Source: Neovahlkampfia damariscottae
Taxonomy: Eukaryota > Heterolobosea > Selenaionea > Neovahlkampfiida > Neovahlkampfiidae
NCBI GenBank assembly: GCA_016618085.1
Contig: JABLTG010000003.1
Coordinates: 1 to 64,000, forward strand
Reading direction: 5' to 3'
DNA: 64,000 bases
Made by a program: the position numbers and the translations under genes
Part shown: piece after piece, positions 32,960 to 43,340 of the stretch
Layout: every line of letters begins with the position of its first letter
Numbering within the stretch: the first letter of the stretch is position 1
The notes under the pieces: generated by a model
Database searches by the model: none
Seen by the model: only the letters and a program-made list of their open reading frames with translations
Told to the model about the DNA's origin: nothing

Positions 32960-33727
32960 ATGAATTCAAACTTCATGATAAATCATCACCGAGAATTATG
33001 CAAATCTCAGAGATTTTTTGAAGCCAGGGAATACCGTCAAAAGCACAAAATCGAAGTTGACTGGAGCCACGTATCGCACCTTATTTCCAAAGAGAGTTTC
33101 CATGAATGCTTGTATTATATCAAAGGCTTTTACGACCTTCAAAATGTCATTGACAACGAGGAAAACGTGGTGGAACTTCAAAAAGCTCAAGTTATGCTCG
33201 AAAATTTTCTCTATTTTGAAGACAAAGAAAACTTGGAAAATACATTAGAAACAAACATCAGGAAAATACTCCTACCAAAGGTTTCTTTTGTTTCAAAAAA
33301 ATATCAAAATTTAGACGCAAAAATCAAATCTGCTTCAAAATCTGCTTTCTCTCAGGTTCTTCTCAAAAAACAACCGCTAGGTGTGCAAAACGGAGTGCCT
33401 TTAAAGAAGAGATTTTCACAAAAAGAAAACTCAACAGAATCGTTTTTCAAAAAACCAGAACCAAGTCAAAAAAAACAAAAGAAAGAATCAGAAAATTTAA
33501 GAGATTTAATATTTGAAGTTCTTGAAACACTTAAAGAACCTGCATCTTGGGACGCTTTAAAAGTTTTAATTCCAGGAGACAAAAACCAAATTTTCCAAGA
33601 GTTAAACGAAATGGTAGCAGAAGACATCATTGAATTAAATCAAATGAATGAAACAAAAAAAGGATATCAAAAAATAAGACTATATGAAATTTCACCTCAA
33701 CAAATTTTTCATAACGTGGATGTATAA
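32960..33727 (+). CDS. Unknown protein with possible C-terminal winged helix
   Basis: Single exon, 255 residues. The N-terminal half is helical with several Cys and Trp residues (LYYIKGFYDLQNV). The middle (about 120-180) is Lys/Ser-rich and likely disordered, with a basic patch. The last 70 residues look like a winged helix: LRDLIFEVLETLKEPASW, then IFQELNEMVAEDIIEL and a beta hairpin ending IRLYEI, the pattern seen in RPA32 C-terminal and similar small DNA- or protein-binding modules. The first half uses more G and C than its neighbours. No orthologue could be named. CCAATCA boxes lie at about 32878 and 32901. Confidence 0.6.
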   Translation: MNSNFMINHHRELCKSQRFFEAREYRQKHKIEVDWSHVSHLISKESFHECLYYIKGFYDLQNVIDNEENVVELQKAQVMLENFLYFEDKENLENTLETNIRKILLPKVSFVSKKYQNLDAKIKSASKSAFSQVLLKKQPLGVQNGVPLKKRFSQKENSTESFFKKPEPSQKKQKKESENLRDLIFEVLETLKEPASWDALKVLIPGDKNQIFQELNEMVAEDIIELNQMNETKKGYQKIRLYEISPQQIFHNVDV

Positions 33728-33751
33728 TATAACAAAAAAAATGTATTTTTA

Positions 33752-34864
33752 TTATAATTTTGATTTTACATCAAAATCTTTGTTTGTTCTTGTTGTTTGA
33801 TTAAATTGATTCATTGTTGATCCAACACCCACAACATCATACATTAAACGATCAAAAACAGTTGCTGGAAATAAAAATCTCATCAAGTAAATTAAAGTTG
33901 GAAAATAAGGCATAATAATTTGTCCATCTCCTCTTTTAATAGCTTTGATTGATTTTTTTGCAACATATTTTGTTTCAAGGATTGGCATCAAAAAATTAAA
34001 GTTGTTTTTTTTTACACCTTCAAACATTCCTGTGTTGATGAAATAAGGACAAATAATAGTTGCTTGAACACCAGACTAAATTTATCAGTTAACTTTTTTT
34101 TTACGTTATCAAGTCTTTTAGATGCATGTCCCATGTTGTTTAATTCAACTCTTAATGATTCATTGAAACCAAATGCTGCAAATTTTGAAGCAGCATAATC
34201 AGATAAATTAGAAGTTCCAGCCATTCCTCCTGCCGATGAAACAGTAACAATATGACCATGATTTTTTTGAAGCATACTTGGTAAAAATGCTCGAACTGTC
34301 CAAAAATGTGAAATTGCATTAACTCTCATAACCTTTTCAATATCATCATCTTTACTATCAAGAAATGTTACACCTCTTACAATCGCTGAAAAAAAGTTGT
34401 TAAAAATTTAATTTTTTCTTGAACCTGCATTCAAAATGACCATAGTGACATCTCCAACTTCTTCTTGAACAAGTTTTGCTGTTTTATAAATTTGTTCACG
34501 TTCACCAACGTCTACTGAATATGTGAAACATTTTCCTTTTTTTTTTATAAGTTTTTTTTTATTGAAACTTACCTCCTTCATATTTTATTTCTTTTTGTAC
34601 TTTGTCTAAATTTTTTTCATCTCTTGCCCAAATTACAACTGTTGCTCCTTCTTTAGCAATCATTTTTGCCATTTCTTTTCCAATGCCAGAAGTTCCACCT
34701 GTTATGAGAACCTAATGATTTTTAGTTTATTTTTTTTTAACAATTTCATTTTTTAGGTTTTTCATATGTGCCCAAATCCATGCTTCTCTAGCAAGATAGG
34801 ATGTACCAAAAGCACCTAGTAACCATTTAAAATACTTTAAAGTTGATTTTTCGTTTTTGCTCAT
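33752..34864 (-). CDS. Membrane-anchored short-chain dehydrogenase (SDR16C/RDH-like)
   Basis: Five exons, 34864-34742, 34711-34573, 34514-34425, 34385-34105, 34075-33752; introns 30, 58, 39 and 29 bases; 318 residues. A hydrophobic N-terminus ([15 protein letters not shown]) is followed by the Rossmann motif ITGGTSGIG (Gly at about 45-51), NAAIVRG in place of the usual NNAG, the catalytic Ser in [10 protein letters not shown], and YxxxK in [30 protein letters not shown] matches retinol-dehydrogenase and HSD17B11-type enzymes of the ER and lipid droplets. It should be an NAD(P)-dependent oxidoreductase acting on a lipid alcohol or ketone. CCAAT at 34886-34890 is 22 bases upstream. Confidence 0.88.
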
Positions 34865-34946
34865 TTTTTGTTCGTGCAGTTTTAACCAATCGCCGAGAAC
34901 TATTGAATGACCACTTTAAAAAGACAACAATCTGAATAAAAAGTTT

Positions 34947-36197
34947 TTATAAAATATTGCATAAATCATCGGAATCAAATTTGTCTCTTAAGATCTCAGG
35001 AATTCTAATTTTTGATTTTTTGATTTTTTCCATTTGACTTTTTTGAATGTAGAAAAGAACATATGCCGTAGAGATACCTTCTAAATGGCCAAGAGCTTCT
35101 GATGAATTGCAAGAATATACCTTTTCATCATTGAATTTCATCCAATTGTCATCACCAACATCAATATAAGTATAATAATGACCTAAGAATATTTTTAACA
35201 ATTTTACAATTTTTACCTGAAGTAGTTGATGATCCTTGATGTACAATAACTGAAGTCAATACATATGTTGTGTCTTGATTTTCCTCAGATTTATCTACAA
35301 AATTTTTCAAATCAATCTCTTGATCATATTTATAATAATCATTGATTTTTGACATGGTATTTGTGTAATAAGAAAATGAAAATCTTTCCAAGTGAAACAT
35401 CAAAATAGGTGGTAATGTTTTAAATAAACAATATTTTGTTGCATCCTTTTCATGAAAATAGTTAGTATGATATTTTTTACTTCTTTTCCATTTCCAGTGT
35501 CGTATTGATTATCTCCAGTTAAAAAAGCCTTCTTTGTATACTCCTTCAAAGATTCACCGATAGTTTTACAATTTTTAATCGGTAATTGAATGTCATAAAA
35601 GTTTTCAATTGAGTTTGATTGATAACTCGATTTTAAACATTCAATTTTATGAATTAAACAACCTTTAAACACATTCAAATCAATTTTATCAGATAATTCA
35701 TCTAATAATATTCTAGTTAATTCATGAATATCTTTATATTTTAAATGTCAATTTTTCAAAATTACCATGTTGAACAAAAGCATCACTGGAATCCCATCCA
35801 AATGATTTCATCAAAGAAGTAGTTGAAATATCTTCTTTCTATTAAAAAAATAAACAGAAAAATTTAATTACACACTCTAAATGATAAAAAAATCTTTGTA
35901 ATTCAAGTGTTAAAGATTCTCCTTCTTCTGTTTCATCACAAATGATATCAAATATTTCTTGACGGAAATATGGAATGTGAAATAAATTTTGAAGAAGTGA
36001 ATTCAAATAACATGTTGCACCCTCTTGTTTGAAATTATTTTTTAGTTTTTTTTTTTACCATTTCTAATTCCAACATACGATTTATTTTTGTTTTTCAATT
36101 CTTTTTTTTCTCTTGGTTTTTGGTCTTCTCTCAAGAACATGTATCCAATTGCTGGAAGAGATATAGACAACGCACCAATTAATTTATAATAGTTCAT
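34947..36197 (-). CDS. Compact membrane-anchored ubiquitin-specific protease (USP7-like core)
   Basis: Six exons, 36197-36059, 36023-35872, 35838-35766, 35731-35481, 35445-35217, 35182-34947; introns 33-35 bases; 359 residues. Residues 4-22 form a membrane segment (YKLIGALSISLPAIGYMF). The catalytic domain fills the rest: Cys box RNEGATCYLNSLLQ, QHDIHELTRILLDEL, FYDIQLPIKNC, GDNQYDTG, PPILMFHLERFSFSYY and His box SGHYYTYIDV. QHDxxEL and GDNQY are hallmarks of the USP7/Ubp15 branch, which normally carries TRAF and ubiquitin-like domains; none are present here. The anchor suggests action at a membrane, perhaps ER or mitochondrial outer membrane. A TGATTGG at 36231-36237 is shared with the divergent receptor gene. 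Confidence 0.9.
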
Positions 36198-36230
36198 TCA
36201 CTTTCCTTCAAAAAAAATGTTGAATTGATA

Positions 36231-36237
36231 TGATTGG
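36231..36237. promoter_or_regulatory. CCAAT-type element in a bidirectional promoter
   Basis: TGATTGG lies between two divergent start codons, 33 bases before the USP start at 36197 and 69 bases before the receptor start at 36307. It is the only such motif in the 109-base interval and could serve both genes. Confidence 0.45.
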
Positions 36238-36306
36238 TTGTTGTACTACTTGGTATTATTGTCATTTTTTTTAAGAATAGATGGGTTTGGAAAATTGGTC
36301 AAATTT

Positions 36307-38510
36307 ATGGACGTTGAGAAAATCGTCCAATCATTGATGAAAATTTTTTTTCTTGTGGTTTTTTGTCTGCTTGTACCATTCTGTTCACCAGAAATACAAG
36401 CAGCATTAGCTAGTCCACTTCCAAAAAACTCACCAACACCATCATCATCACCAAATCCAAACACCAACATCACAACAAATAATACAACACCAAGTCCACC
36501 AACTTCATTTGGTGAATTTCAATGTGTTGTAGTAGGAGACTATTACATACAATACCGATTTGACAAAGACAGTAAAAAAAAAATAATTTTGTTAAAAAAA
36601 AATTAGCCAAACAAGTGCAAGTTGTTCCAAGTATTTGTGATTTTGCTTCAGAGTCAGGTAATTATGATGGATATGCTGCTATTTCAATGCATAAAAGAGA
36701 TGGTGTGATAAAAAATGCTTCATTCATTGTTGTTGCTTGGTAATTCTTCATAAATGTTTTAAACTTCTTTCAAAGGCTGAGTAATCAATGTAAAGACAAT
36801 TCATCAACATCATGTACTCATGTAAGACAATTAAGATCTCATGAAGATCCAACTTTAAAAGAAAATGGAGATGTTACTCCTGGATTGGTTGTTCCAGATC
36901 CAAAAGGATTTTCAAATGTAAAATTTGATGAATATTACACATTTGATTTGTTTATTGATCAAAAACTTTTAACTGAATTTCCTTATGTTACAGTTGCTTG
37001 TTCAAAATCAAAAGTAATTGAAAATGGAACAACAGAGTTTCCCAAGCATCAAAAAGTTATTACGAAATATCTGGATTTAACAAAGACAAATGCCACAAAT
37101 TATTGTGATATTTCACTTGCTTCTGCTCAAAATATGAGTGATTCAAGTATTACAATGTGGTTTGTTGAAATGTCCGCTGCTTTGATTATTTTTATGATTT
37201 TAGTGTTATGTAGAGATTTACAGCCATTGAAATCACGTGGATTAGTTCCTTATGTTGCAATTATAGCCACTTATGGTGCAGCTATGACATCATTTCAATA
37301 TCATTTAGAAGATTTAGAATTCAGGTCTCAATATTCATGCATTTTGACGGCGTATCTATACTACAACTTATTATCTGTTACTTTTTTATTGATGCCAGTT
37401 AATTATTTGCGTTATGTTCTCTTAGTGAACATAAACAAACAAAAAGAATATCTAGCAAAAAATTCAAAAGGGGTTTACTTTAAAGTTATTGGTGTTTTAT
37501 CAAAAATTACAACACCAGAATTTACATTGACTATTGTTGCAGTGTTTTTATTTGCACTTGGATTGATTGATTTTATTATCATTGTTTCACTCAATCCCAC
37601 ACTCAAATGTACAGGTACAATCTCAGATGCTCTTTCAATGTTCCATTTTTCATTTAATTGTATTTGTACTACTGCTTTAATCATTATTGGAATTTCGGAT
37701 ATCGTAGTCAATATTGTTAGATTTATTCAAAAAAGCGTTAAAACAAAATTTGAAAATTTTTTCAAGAATCTTGGAAAATTGATTTATGATTTTTACATGT
37801 TCAGTGATCCATTTTATTTTAGACTTGAACAAATTGTTGTTATATTTGTTTTTGTTCTTTATGTTACAACTGAAATTTTTTCATTTGATAATGTTTTCAA
37901 TTCAAAAACAGCAGAATATACTTATTACATCAAAAGAGTTGTTTTGTATTCAAGGACTGTTGTGAAATATCTATTTGTTTGTTATCAAGTTATCATTCCT
38001 TTAGGTTTATCTCTCATCATTTTGATCAAAAATTTCATCTTAAAATGTGTTACAAGAAAAAATGGAAATTTGACATTGAATGATTTACAAATTGTATTAG
38101 CATCAGATATTTTGAGTCCTTTATTTTTTGAATTTTCCAAACAAGAATGGTCACAAGAGAATTTATTGTGCTATAGAGATATTGATGCTTACAAAAAAAT
38201 TTCAAAAATCGAAAAGAAAAAGGAGTTTGCACTTGAAATATTTGATAAATATTTGAGTGGGACAGATGCTCCTTTAGAAATTAATATTGATCAAAGACAA
38301 TGCATTGCTTTGAAGAAAGATATGCAAAGTTGTGAAGACGACAGTATTTTTGATAACGAATTATTTGCAAAAGTTGAACAGACTGTACAAGTGAATTTAT
38401 CAGATACATTGAGTAGATTTATTATCAGTCCTGTTTATGTAAATTATGAAAGAAACACACAATATTTGCAAAAAGAATTGGCACAAAAACAATCTTTGGT
38501 TAGAGAGTAA
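36307..38510 (+). CDS. Seven-transmembrane receptor with C-terminal RGS domain
   Basis: Three exons, 36307-36571, 36607-36739, 36776-38510; introns 35 and 36 bases; 710 residues. A signal peptide (FFLVVFCLLVPFCSPEIQA) leads into a Pro/Thr/Asn-rich and Cys-containing extracellular domain of about 260 residues. Hydrophobic helices follow between about 285 and 580 (MSAALIIFMILVLC, VAIIATYGAAM, LLSVTFLLMPVNYL, LTIVAVFLFALGLIDF, CICTTALIIIGISDIV, IVVIFVFVLYVTT, LGLSLIILIKNF), consistent with seven passes. The C-terminus has an RGS domain (about 590-700): LASDILSPLFFEFSKQEWSQ, LLCYRDIDAYKK, VQVNLSDTLSRF. Receptor-RGS fusions are known in plants and amoeboid protists and would couple sensing to G-alpha inactivation. 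The ligand is unknown. Confidence 0.83.
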
Positions 38511-38683
38511 AATTTTTTCATCTGATTGGAAGATGAATTGAAATTGTATTTTTTTTGATACAAAAGAGATTTAATTCAATTCCTACATAAGTCTAAAAAT
38601 AAAACCTTTTCGACCAATGAGTTGATTTATAAATTTAAATTCTAAAATCATTGGTGGTTGGACAGAAAATTTTCAGCTTCAAA

Positions 38684-40279
38684 ATGAACAAGGAGAAGGT
38701 AATTATTTTAATTATACCTCTAAATAATACTATTAGTCACCAGTAATAACGTTTGGATCTTTCCAAGCAGAAGAAATTAAAAAAATAACAAAGGATTCTG
38801 ATTTTCAAGTTCAACTTCCAAATCAAAAGAATTTTACACGAAAAACAACTCAAAAACCAAAAACTTCAAAAAAAAAAGAAGAAAAGAAAGAGAACAAAAC
38901 CAAACCTCAAACAAAAAAAAAACCTGAAAAAGTAGAAAAAAAAGTTGAAAATAAACCAAAAGGCAAAGTTCAACCAGTTCAAATTGAAGTAAATTCATGG
39001 ACTGACTTATTTCAAACAACTCCAAAATCAGAACCAGAACCACAACCAGTACCATTAAAAATTGAAAAAGAAACTACAAAACAGACGAAAGAAAAACAAC
39101 AAAAACAAGAAAACAAAAAAAACAAAAAAACATACAATAGCGATGGAACAGCAATACTAAGTAATATATTTCTTAATTTTCAACTTTTTACAGAAAATTC
39201 AATTTTGAATTTAACATCTATTGATTCCGTTAACCTTCAACCAAGGGGTTTAATCAATTACAATAACTCATGCTATATTAATGCTATTTTACAAGGTTTA
39301 TTATACACACCTAACTTTTATACATTATTCAAAAATTTATCAAAACTTAAATTGGATCCAAAAATTTATCCTTTGACCAATCATTTGTAAGTTTTTCTGA
39401 TAGTTTAAAAATTGAAGATGTCATTTTGTGAGTGAATTCTCAATGATGATTAAAAAATCTACTCGAATTGATATAGGCACTAGTTTTGCTCCAACATACT
39501 TATTGAACTATTTGAATTCAAATGAAGTAAAAACAATCAAACAAGGAAGTCAACAAGATTCTCAAGAATTTTTAGGATGGCTATTAGAAGAATTACATAC
39601 TGAGTTACTCAAAACTAATGATGAAATTTTTGAAGATTCAAAAAATGATATAAAATTTGAACAAGATATTGAATGGGAAGAAGTTGGGAAGAAAAATAAA
39701 ACATCACAAATTCGTGACTTTAAACAAAAAGAAACATCAATAAGTGAAATTTTTGGCGGTAAAATTAGAAGTTCAATTAAAAAAAAAAATCAAAAACCTA
39801 TTCTATCAATGGAACCATTTTTTACTTTACATTTACCAATTGATGAATCAGTTCGTTCAATAAAAGAATCATTTCAATTGATGACCACTTTTGAAGATTT
39901 AAATGAAGGATTTTTGAAACAATTATCAATAGAAGAGTTACCAAAAGTTTTGATTTTACATCTAGAAAGATTTACTTACAACAAAGAAATGCAATCCATT
40001 GAAAAAATTACAAAGAAAATTCAATTTTATGAAGATTTGTATTTAGATAATTTTATTGTTTCAAAAACTAAAGTACCAGAAAATGATCCAAGAAGAAATT
40101 ATGAGTTATGTGCTCTTGTTTGTCATCATGGAAAAGATGCATCCATTGGTCATTATTCAACTTATATTTCCCATCCTTCTGATAAATGGGTTCATTTAGA
40201 TGATACAAATGTCTCAATTGTTTCAATCAATCAAGTTTTAAAACAACAAGCGTATTTATTGTTTTATGTGAGAAAATAA
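38684..40279 (+). CDS. USP10: USP10/Ubp3-like ubiquitin-specific protease
   Basis: Four exons, 38684-38698 (15 bases), 38737-39160, 39194-39386, 39433-40279; introns 38, 33 and 46 bases; 492 residues. The extreme N-terminus, VITFGSFQAEEI, matches the FGDFxPDEF motif by which USP10 binds G3BP. A Lys-rich disordered region (about 35-150) follows. The catalytic domain has the USP10-type Cys box QPRGLINYNNSCYINAILQGLL, QDSQEFLGWLLEEL, LPKVLILHLERFTY, and His box HHGKDASIGHYSTYI. Catalytic Cys, His and a plausible Asp/Asn are present. USP10/Ubp3 deubiquitinates COPII, ribosomal and stress-granule substrates; SEC31 in this window is of the pathway acted on in yeast through SEC23. CCAATGA lies at 38614-38620. 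Confidence 0.88.
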
Positions 40280-40283
40280 ATGT

Positions 40284-43216
40284 TTATAAATCTAAATCTT
40301 GTTGAAATTCTTTGGGAATGGTAATTTTGGTTTTTGGTTTTTCTTTGAACCTTTGAAGACGTTCTAATCTTTCTTTTTTGGATTTTGCCAATGGGGAGAC
40401 TTTTGTTGGTGTGAATGAAAATTTTTCAAAATCTATCAACTCAATCTTTTCTTTAGTTGGTGTTTTCTCTTTTTCATCAAAAAATTTCTTTTTTTTTGGA
40501 GGAGGAGATAATTGAATATCTTCTTTTTCAATTGTTTCTTCTTTCACTTCATTGATTTTTGGAACAATTTTGGATGCAATTTTTGGACTGATTGGTTTGT
40601 CGTCCGCGTCAACAAATAACTTTCTTTTCTTTGTCACAGTAACAGGTAAAGACGGAATATCAAAGTCTCCATCTGTTTTTGAATTTACAACTTTTGCTAC
40701 CTCATTATTAATAGTGCCATCTTTATTGTGGATGACATTATAAGGTAATTTTTTTCCTTTTCCCAAATGCATGAAATCTAATAAATTTGAACTAGTGATT
40801 TTAATATCTTTGAATTTTTCAATTTTCTTTGCTTTTTTTATTTCTTTCTTTGGTTTATTTTTGTTTAAATATTCTTGTTCAATTCTATCCAGTTCATCCA
40901 ATGCATCCAAATCATCTTCTGAATCATCATCGAAAATTTGAATTCTTCCTTGAGATTCTTCAGAGTCATGTACTACTCTTTCAATATTTGAAGAATCAAT
41001 ATCAATTTTCTTATGAATAAGTTCAGAGTTTGTAATACCATTCAATGAATTTTCAACAACATCTAATTTTGATTTGATTTTTGTCCAAATAATATCATCA
41101 AGTGTTTCTTTACCAAGTAAATAAGTGACAGTAACTGAATATTTTTGACCAACCCTGTGAACACGGTCTTCTGCTTGAAATAATTCACCTGGATTCCACA
41201 TTAATTCAGCAAAGATAACATGAGAAGCAGCATGTAATGTTAAACCAGTTCCAGCAGCTTTAATGGATAAAATAGCAACTAAACATTCTGGATCATTTTG
41301 AAATTTATCAGTATTTTTTTGTCTGTTCATTGTTGGAGTTGATCCATCAATTCTCATAAATCCAATTTTTTGTTTTTTCACATGAGCTTGAATTGCATCT
41401 AAAATAGCAATATGATGAGCAAATATCAAAAATTTTTGTTTATACTCCAAAATACCATCAAGATAATTGAGAACTGATTTTAATTTTGCTTGACCTGATA
41501 ATTGAAACAATTGATTGTATTCAACATTATTTTCAAATTTCTTGTCACTATGATCTTGAGGATCACTTGAATTTCTCAAATTACTTGAATTTTGTTTCAG
41601 TTTTGATAATCCTTTTTGTAGTTCACTTCTGTATTTATCTTCAATAGTAATATGAACATGTTCTCTAACTTTAGGTGGGAGATCTGTCAACACTTCATCT
41701 TTTAATCTTCTCAACATGACAGTTCTAGTTAATAGAAAATTCAGTTCATGTAAATTTGATGCCCCTTTATCATCAAATCCAAAAAGTGTGTTTGATGCAT
41801 TGCAATATCTTGTACCAAATTGATATTTATCGAACCATGTTATTTTTGAAGATAACATCATATCCAACTGAGTAAATAATTCATTTGGTCTTGAAAGAGC
41901 AGGTGTTCCAGTTATTAAAACACATCTTTTGGCAGCCTAAATCCAAAATGAGAAAAAACAGAAAAAACAGTACTTTTATGAATGGTGAAATGGTTCTATA
42001 TCTTGCAGTGGTTGGATTTTTCAAATAATGACATTCATCAATGAGTATACTTTTGAATTTTTGAGCAACAATTTTCTCATTCATACTCACAGCCAATTCA
42101 TAACTAATAATGTTGATTTTTGAATTTACACTTGATTTTCCATGAATTATTATATTAATATCTTGTGGTTTGATCCATGGCGCTAACCATTTTTCCAATT
42201 CCATTGACCAATTTACTCTTAAACTTGCAGGGCAAATAATTAGTAATGGCCAATCTTGATGGAAATAAAAACTAATAGCGATTGCTTGTATAGTTTTACC
42301 AAGTCCCATTTCATCTCCAACTGTTTAAAAAAAATGTTAATTTTTGATGCAAGTAAAATTTACTCAGTAATTTTCCTTCTCTTCGAACTCCAAAAATAAA
42401 ACCTTCTTTTTGATATTTGAAAAGAGATTTTACTAAATCAAAAGGTAATTTGTCCCAGTCAACTAAATTTTTAAGTTTTAATTCAAAATATTACTATTAT
42501 CATCATTTGTACAATCAACAATAGGAAATGCTTTAATTATGTTGAATAGAGTATCAGGAACATCATTTACTTTAATTTTTACTGGTAATTTTTCGATGTT
42601 ATATTTTAATTCTCCTTTCTTTAACATAGGTATTGTACAAATATTTTCTTCAACTTCAACAAAAAAAAGTTAAAAAAAAAAATAACAAACTAAAAACATT
42701 TCCAGATATATCTTTAATCAAAGAGCGTAATGGAAATAAGTATTCTCTTTCTTCAGGTAAAACTATTTCTAATGTATCATCTGAAATAGCTTCAAAGTTG
42801 ACAACACATTTATAATCTAATTCTGATTTCATATCACATGAGTTTGTATCATCAGGTACAAATTCATCTTGCCATATAAATAAACAAGTTGATCCTTGAT
42901 TCTTTTCAGGACAGATGAAAAAATTTCTTCCTTGATTTGGACCTGGTTTTTTCGTTGTTTTTAAAGAACAAGCAACTGAATGTACAGGACATTTTGGAAC
43001 TATAGTAGGTAAATTTGGATTTGGATCTCTTGACTTTGTTGTTTTATAACTTGAACCTCCACCTGAACTTCCAGTTGTAAAATTACCAACACCATCAGCC
43101 CAAGAAAAAAATTTACATTTTCCATTATTTGGACATGAATAGAATTGTCTTCCAATATTATTTCCTTGTTTTGAGACTGTCCTTAAAACAGCTGCGTCAC
43201 CACACTTACATTGCAT
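40284..43216 (-). CDS. SMARCAL1/ZRANB3-like SNF2 annealing helicase with two GRF zinc fingers
   Basis: Five exons, 43216-42691, 42653-42495, 42463-42364, 42320-41974, 41936-40284; about 927 residues. Two zf-GRF modules open the protein (CKCGDAAVLRT to CKFFSW; CPVHSVACSL to CLFIWQDEF). The SNF2 ATPase follows: DEMGLGKTIQAI (motif I), IICPASLRVNW, LIDECHYLKNP (DECH box), LITGTPALSRP, FMRIDGSTP, LSIKAAGTGLTL, AEDRVHRVGQ. The C-terminal 250 residues are charged and disordered. The spacing and RVHRVGQ match the SMARCAL1/ZRANB3 group that remodels stalled replication forks. In exon 3 the reading frame shifts by one base in a five-T run (plus strand 42420-42424) between VKSLF and KYQKEG; this may be a sequencing error, since the flanks are well conserved. 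Confidence 0.85.
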
Positions 43217-43340
43217 CGTTGCTTAGACGAAGATGATTGGATAATAAATTTTTATTGGAAAATGGAAAAAATTTTGTGTCAAATTTTCAGGATTTTAAGG
43301 TTAATTGTGGATGAATTTGTGATCAAATGATCAGCAGCAA

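Noticed and set aside
36246-36473. Minus-strand Gly-rich frame opposite the receptor N-terminus
   Set aside because: It is the shadow of the Pro/Thr/Asn-rich receptor exon.
39387-39432. Alternative acceptor sites giving a shorter intron in the USP10-like gene
   Set aside because: Only the AG at 39431-39432 keeps the conserved frame; earlier AG sites lead to stops.
42464-42494. Different splice sites to explain the frame slip in the SNF2 gene
   Set aside because: All GT and AG pairs near 42420-42470 were tried; each gives a stop or loses conserved residues, so a one-base slip remains the best reading.
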